A DNA stretch of 64,000 nucleotides, taken from the NCBI GenBank assembly GCA_029844215.1, contig CM056730.1:53022924-53086923 (forward strand), in the 5' to 3' direction. The stretch's first letter is position 1, and every line of letters starts with the position of its first letter. The notes beneath the pieces are model-generated. The model did no database searches. It worked only from the letters and a program-made list of their open reading frames with translations, and was not told where the DNA came from. Source of the DNA: Przewalskia tangutica. Its lineage: Eukaryota > Streptophyta > Magnoliopsida > Solanales > Solanaceae. A program made the position numbers and the translations under genes. This document shows positions 61,311 through 64,000 of this stretch, one piece after another.

Positions 61311-61891
61311 CATGATGGATGTGGTGGGCGTGAGACCCATAGTTATATTTGAGTGGTGACTTTGAGGGCGTGAGTCCCTGACTTGACTGCTGTTATGTTG
61401 TGAACTGTAGTTTGGTTATCATACATGTCTCCTGCTTTATATAGACTAGTATGATTTCATTTACGATTTTTCTGATTTCACATACTTGGTACTGTTATCG
61501 ACCTCCTTCTGGCCGCGTTCACGCCGCAGTAAGTACATCGTCGCCGATCCCCGCCAGGATCACGTTTCAGCGTTTTGGAAGCTCCGCTTTCGGAGGCTTA
61601 TCTTTGGTATGTGTTCCCGAGTCAGAGGTTCTTGTACATTCGTGGTATGGCGCCCCCTGTCCCGTCATAGTTGTTGTATAAATCTTAGGTGCGTAGAGTT
61701 GTAGCGGTGGTTTGTAAAAAGGATAATCGTCGGGTTTTATGTATATACACCAAGGCAACGCTTGGTTGCTTTGCTTATTTATGATATCTCTTGTTTCATG
61801 ATTCATGTTTTATATTCCGCTGATTTTCTCGATGTTGTATCACTAGGTGCCCGGTAAGGCACTGTGACGCCCGGTTTCGGCGTTACAAAAG

Positions 61892-61902
61892 TGGTATCGA
61901 GC
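61892..61902 (+). promoter_or_regulatory. Primer-binding site of T3
   Basis: TGGTATCGAGC four bases after the LTR. Confidence 0.82.
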
Positions 61903-62083
61903 GATTAATCCTCGGAAAGTGTCTCTGCACCGTGTTCAGTCTTGATTATCGGTGTGTTGGCACCACATCTATAATCGTGAGGCTATAGGACATTTAGGAT
62001 TGGTTTCCATTCTCCTCATTCGAGATCGTGCCTTAGAGCCGTGTTGTAAGTTGACCCTCCGACGTGTTTCGCTTTTTACGATT

Positions 62084-63227
62084 ATGCCTCTGCGCGAAGG
62101 CAACCGTGGCCCGTGAGGCAAGGCGGCCGAGGAGCCGCTAGTGGGATTCAGGAGTACGAGGCGCAGCCGGCCAAGACTGAGGTAGTGCTTGACGGCGAAG
62201 TTTTGCGACGCCGCCAAAGACCAGAAGAGTTTAGAGCCGCAGCGGTGGCCGAGACTACAAGACTGAGCCTCCACCCCACATGCCGAGCGGGAGATGGGTC
62301 ACGCGAGATGGCCCGATTATCGCCGTGGTCAGGCCGATATGAGGATAGGTCGGACGCAGCAGTTCAGCCCAAAGAAGACTGTAGTGCACCCGCGGCGCAT
62401 TTGAGGCTACGGATTTCCTTAGTCAGAGCCCGCTCGAGTTTTACGGTCGAGGCGGAGGATGATCCGCAGGAGTTCATCCGTCGATTCTGCAGGATCATGC
62501 GGGTGATCAAGGCTTGAGACCGAGTGCGTGACATTTGTTCGACGGCCGCGTGACACCGATCGATTGGTTTGACTCGTGGGAGCTTTCCGGGAGAGCATGC
62601 ACTTCCACCGTTTGGGATGAGTTTTCGGGGCCTTCGGCACATTTCTTGCCTCCAGGATGAGGAGGGCTCGGTAAACGATTTTTGATGTTGAGGCGAGCGG
62701 CGCGATTCGGGAGTACAATGTGAGTTCGACTCATTGGCGGTATGTTCCCGCATTAGTAGCTAGTATGGAGGATCGAGTGCACCGATATGTTACAGGCTCG
62801 ATGATTACCTAGCAGAGTTGTTCGGTGTTTCCACCCGTAGGGCATGGACATTGCCCGCACGCAGCTCATGCACTTGGGTGCGGCGAGCGCAGATCGACGT
62901 GGACCGCCACAGAAGGCCAAGACGGCCGGATATTTTAGCGACCGAGGCGGACCGCCAAGAAAGATACTAGTTTTGTACCTCCGCCATTCTCGAGTGGTCC
63001 TCCGCAGCCTTCGACCTGGGATATTCGGAGCGGTCGTGGCTCCTGTGTTTCGATGTTCGAGGAGTAGGTGTTGGCGACGATCACCCTACCTCGGTGGTCG
63101 ATGTGGTAGACCGCATTTCGGGGAGTGTCGTAGTACCAAGGGAGCTTGTTATTCCTGCGGCCGTCAGGGCCATGTGAAGAGAGACTGTGCTTATAAGAGA
63201 GGTTCAGCGCACGACTCACCTTCGTGA
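62084..63227 (+). pseudogene. gag: gag of T3, with intact zinc knuckle
   Basis: ATG at 62084 (TTATGCCTCTG). The capsid core is at about 62440-62830, including EDDPQEFI-R-F, the FL-PP-MRRAR segment and the EFDSL/VPALVA segment in changing frames. The last 384 bases (62844-63227) are a continuous frame with MDIARTQLM, then CGRCGRPHFGEC and the CCHC knuckle CYSCGRQGHVKRDC (about 63145-63190), and stop at 63227. The spacer follows. The total length of about 1.14 kb is close to T2's 1.1 kb gag. At least four frameshifts occur upstream. Confidence 0.83.
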
Positions 63228-64000
63228 TCGATGGTGGGTTCATCACCTTCATACGATACGCCTGCAGGCGTGCCTATGATTAGAGTGAGCGGTAGCTTCG
63301 GTATATCCTTAACCTCTAGAGTTTTGGTACTGATATGATGATCTAATTATTATGTGCTATGTGCGAATAGCGTTGTGTTAATTGTGAGTTAGAAAACATG
63401 GTTAGTTGGGAGGCTAAGTATGGGGTCATGGCAAGTATGAACCCTAGACTGTGTCACGATTGAGACCTTACAGGTAAGGTCGTCTTGAGTAAAAGATCTA
63501 TTTTATGTTTGACCTTTATCAGAGTGCGTAGTGTACGTGGGATATGTTTGTGTGATCACCCCGGTAATGTGAAATGGAAGTGGTAGCTTTCGCGACTGTA
63601 GAGGTAAGATTGTTCGGATCGGGGACAAGAGCGTGATGCGTTAAGTGGTCGGTTGGGGCCATGTTGAGGGTCAACCCGCGTCCGTTCGGCGGCGGTCACT
63701 CAGCGGTCCCGCCAGGTGGCAGGGTCACGAGGGTGCTAGGCCCAAGTTTAGATGACCATCGTATGAGTTCATAGATACGTTCGATCAGAATCTGTTCGTG
63801 AAGGCCGGGAATGGCCTTAGGGGAAATCGAGGTTAGTGAGATGACCAAGTTTGGAGGTAGAGACTCCAAGGGTTGGAAACGAGCGTTGTATGTGGTACGG
63901 ATACGAACGAGTTCGAGTGTTCGAGACGAGTACTACGAGAAGCGGAGAAGTGAACGTGTTTTATGGCCAGTGTGGCATGATCGCTTTCGTAAGTATAGCG
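63228..64000 (+). other. Spacer of T3, to window edge
   Basis: Non-coding DNA homologous to 30321-31118. Blocks in the same order: ATTAGAG-GAGCGGTAGC, CCTTAACCTCTAGA, GAGTTAGAAAACATG, GGTCACGAGG, GAGATGACCAAG. No protease or other pol coding. Confidence 0.75.

Larger units (their letters stand above)
58593..61887 (+). repeat. 5' LTR of T3, 3.3 kb
   Basis: TGTTATACCCCG to GGCGTTACA. TATA at 59023-59030, palindrome at 60149-60195, CCTCCATCCGCAT module near 60425, type-b array at about 61010-61310. Confidence 0.9.
58593..64000 (+). mobile_element. T3: plus-strand gag-only element, cut by the window end
   Basis: 5' LTR 58593-61887, primer-binding site 61892, gag 62084-63227, spacer to the window edge. 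The spacer follows gag directly and matches that of T1, so this is the third TR-GAG-like copy. The 3' LTR must lie to the right. It interrupts the M1 5' LTR. Confidence 0.85.

Noticed and set aside
1..64000. Host gene fragments captured by the elements
   Set aside because: I looked for recognisable plant protein motifs in spacers and between elements and found none. The spacer origin stays open and is listed as a finding.

Overview
The window is plant nuclear DNA and consists, from end to end, of nested long-terminal-repeat (LTR) retrotransposons of one Ty3/gypsy family group. I found no host gene, tRNA, rRNA, CRISPR array or bacterial feature. The LTRs are long (about 2.35-3.4 kb). They start TGTTATACC and end (G)TGACA or (G)TTACA. 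They are followed by a primer-binding site matching plant initiator tRNA-Met (TGGTATCAGAGC). The two full gag-pol copies carry a pepsin-type protease, an FIDD reverse transcriptase, RNase H, an HHCC/DDE integrase and a C-terminal chromodomain-like tail. That indicates a chromovirus, most likely of the Tekay/Del lineage (lineage is an inference). The species cannot be named from the sequence.

Layout, with my own labels. M0 (minus; gag plus 5' LTR, 1-4388) lies inside F0, a plus-strand LTR (4389-7291). F0 lies inside the 3' LTR of X, a small minus-strand element without gag (7292-9069). The 5' LTR of X is interrupted at 9070 by M1, a minus-strand element scattered over 9070-58592. M1 is split by four insertions: S1, a plus LTR (13537-16843); E1, a plus gag-pol element (18123-38595); T2, a minus gag-only element (39199-57512, target duplication cctcc); and T3, a plus gag-only element (58593 to beyond the window). 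E1 is itself split by solo LTR S2 (22221-24300, duplication ttctt) in its protease and by gag-only element T1 (25637-34468, duplication ttgaa/tcgaa) in its RNase H. T2 is split by gag-pol element E2 (41411-51173, duplication agaag) in its 3' LTR. The coding frames rejoin across the insertions, which confirms the order.

Two kinds of element share the locus. E1 and E2 have gag-pol and 2.35-2.47 kb LTRs. T1, T2 and T3 have gag, then a conserved non-coding spacer directly before the polypurine tract, no pol, and 3.0-3.3 kb LTRs (TR-GAG-like). They presumably depend on the polymerase and integrase of an autonomous relative. M1 has the spacer plus a leftover piece of integrase, which looks like an intermediate. 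Inside the LTRs a variable tandem array (four unrelated types) sits at the same relative place, and conserved palindromes recur.

All gag and pol frames are broken by many one- and two-base indels. Comparing sister LTRs shows that CTG/CAG in one copy reads as CG, CCG or CGC in the other. This raises CG content, which is the opposite of methylcytosine decay, so much of the damage is probably read error at CHG-methylated sites. LTR divergence in this record should not be used for dating.
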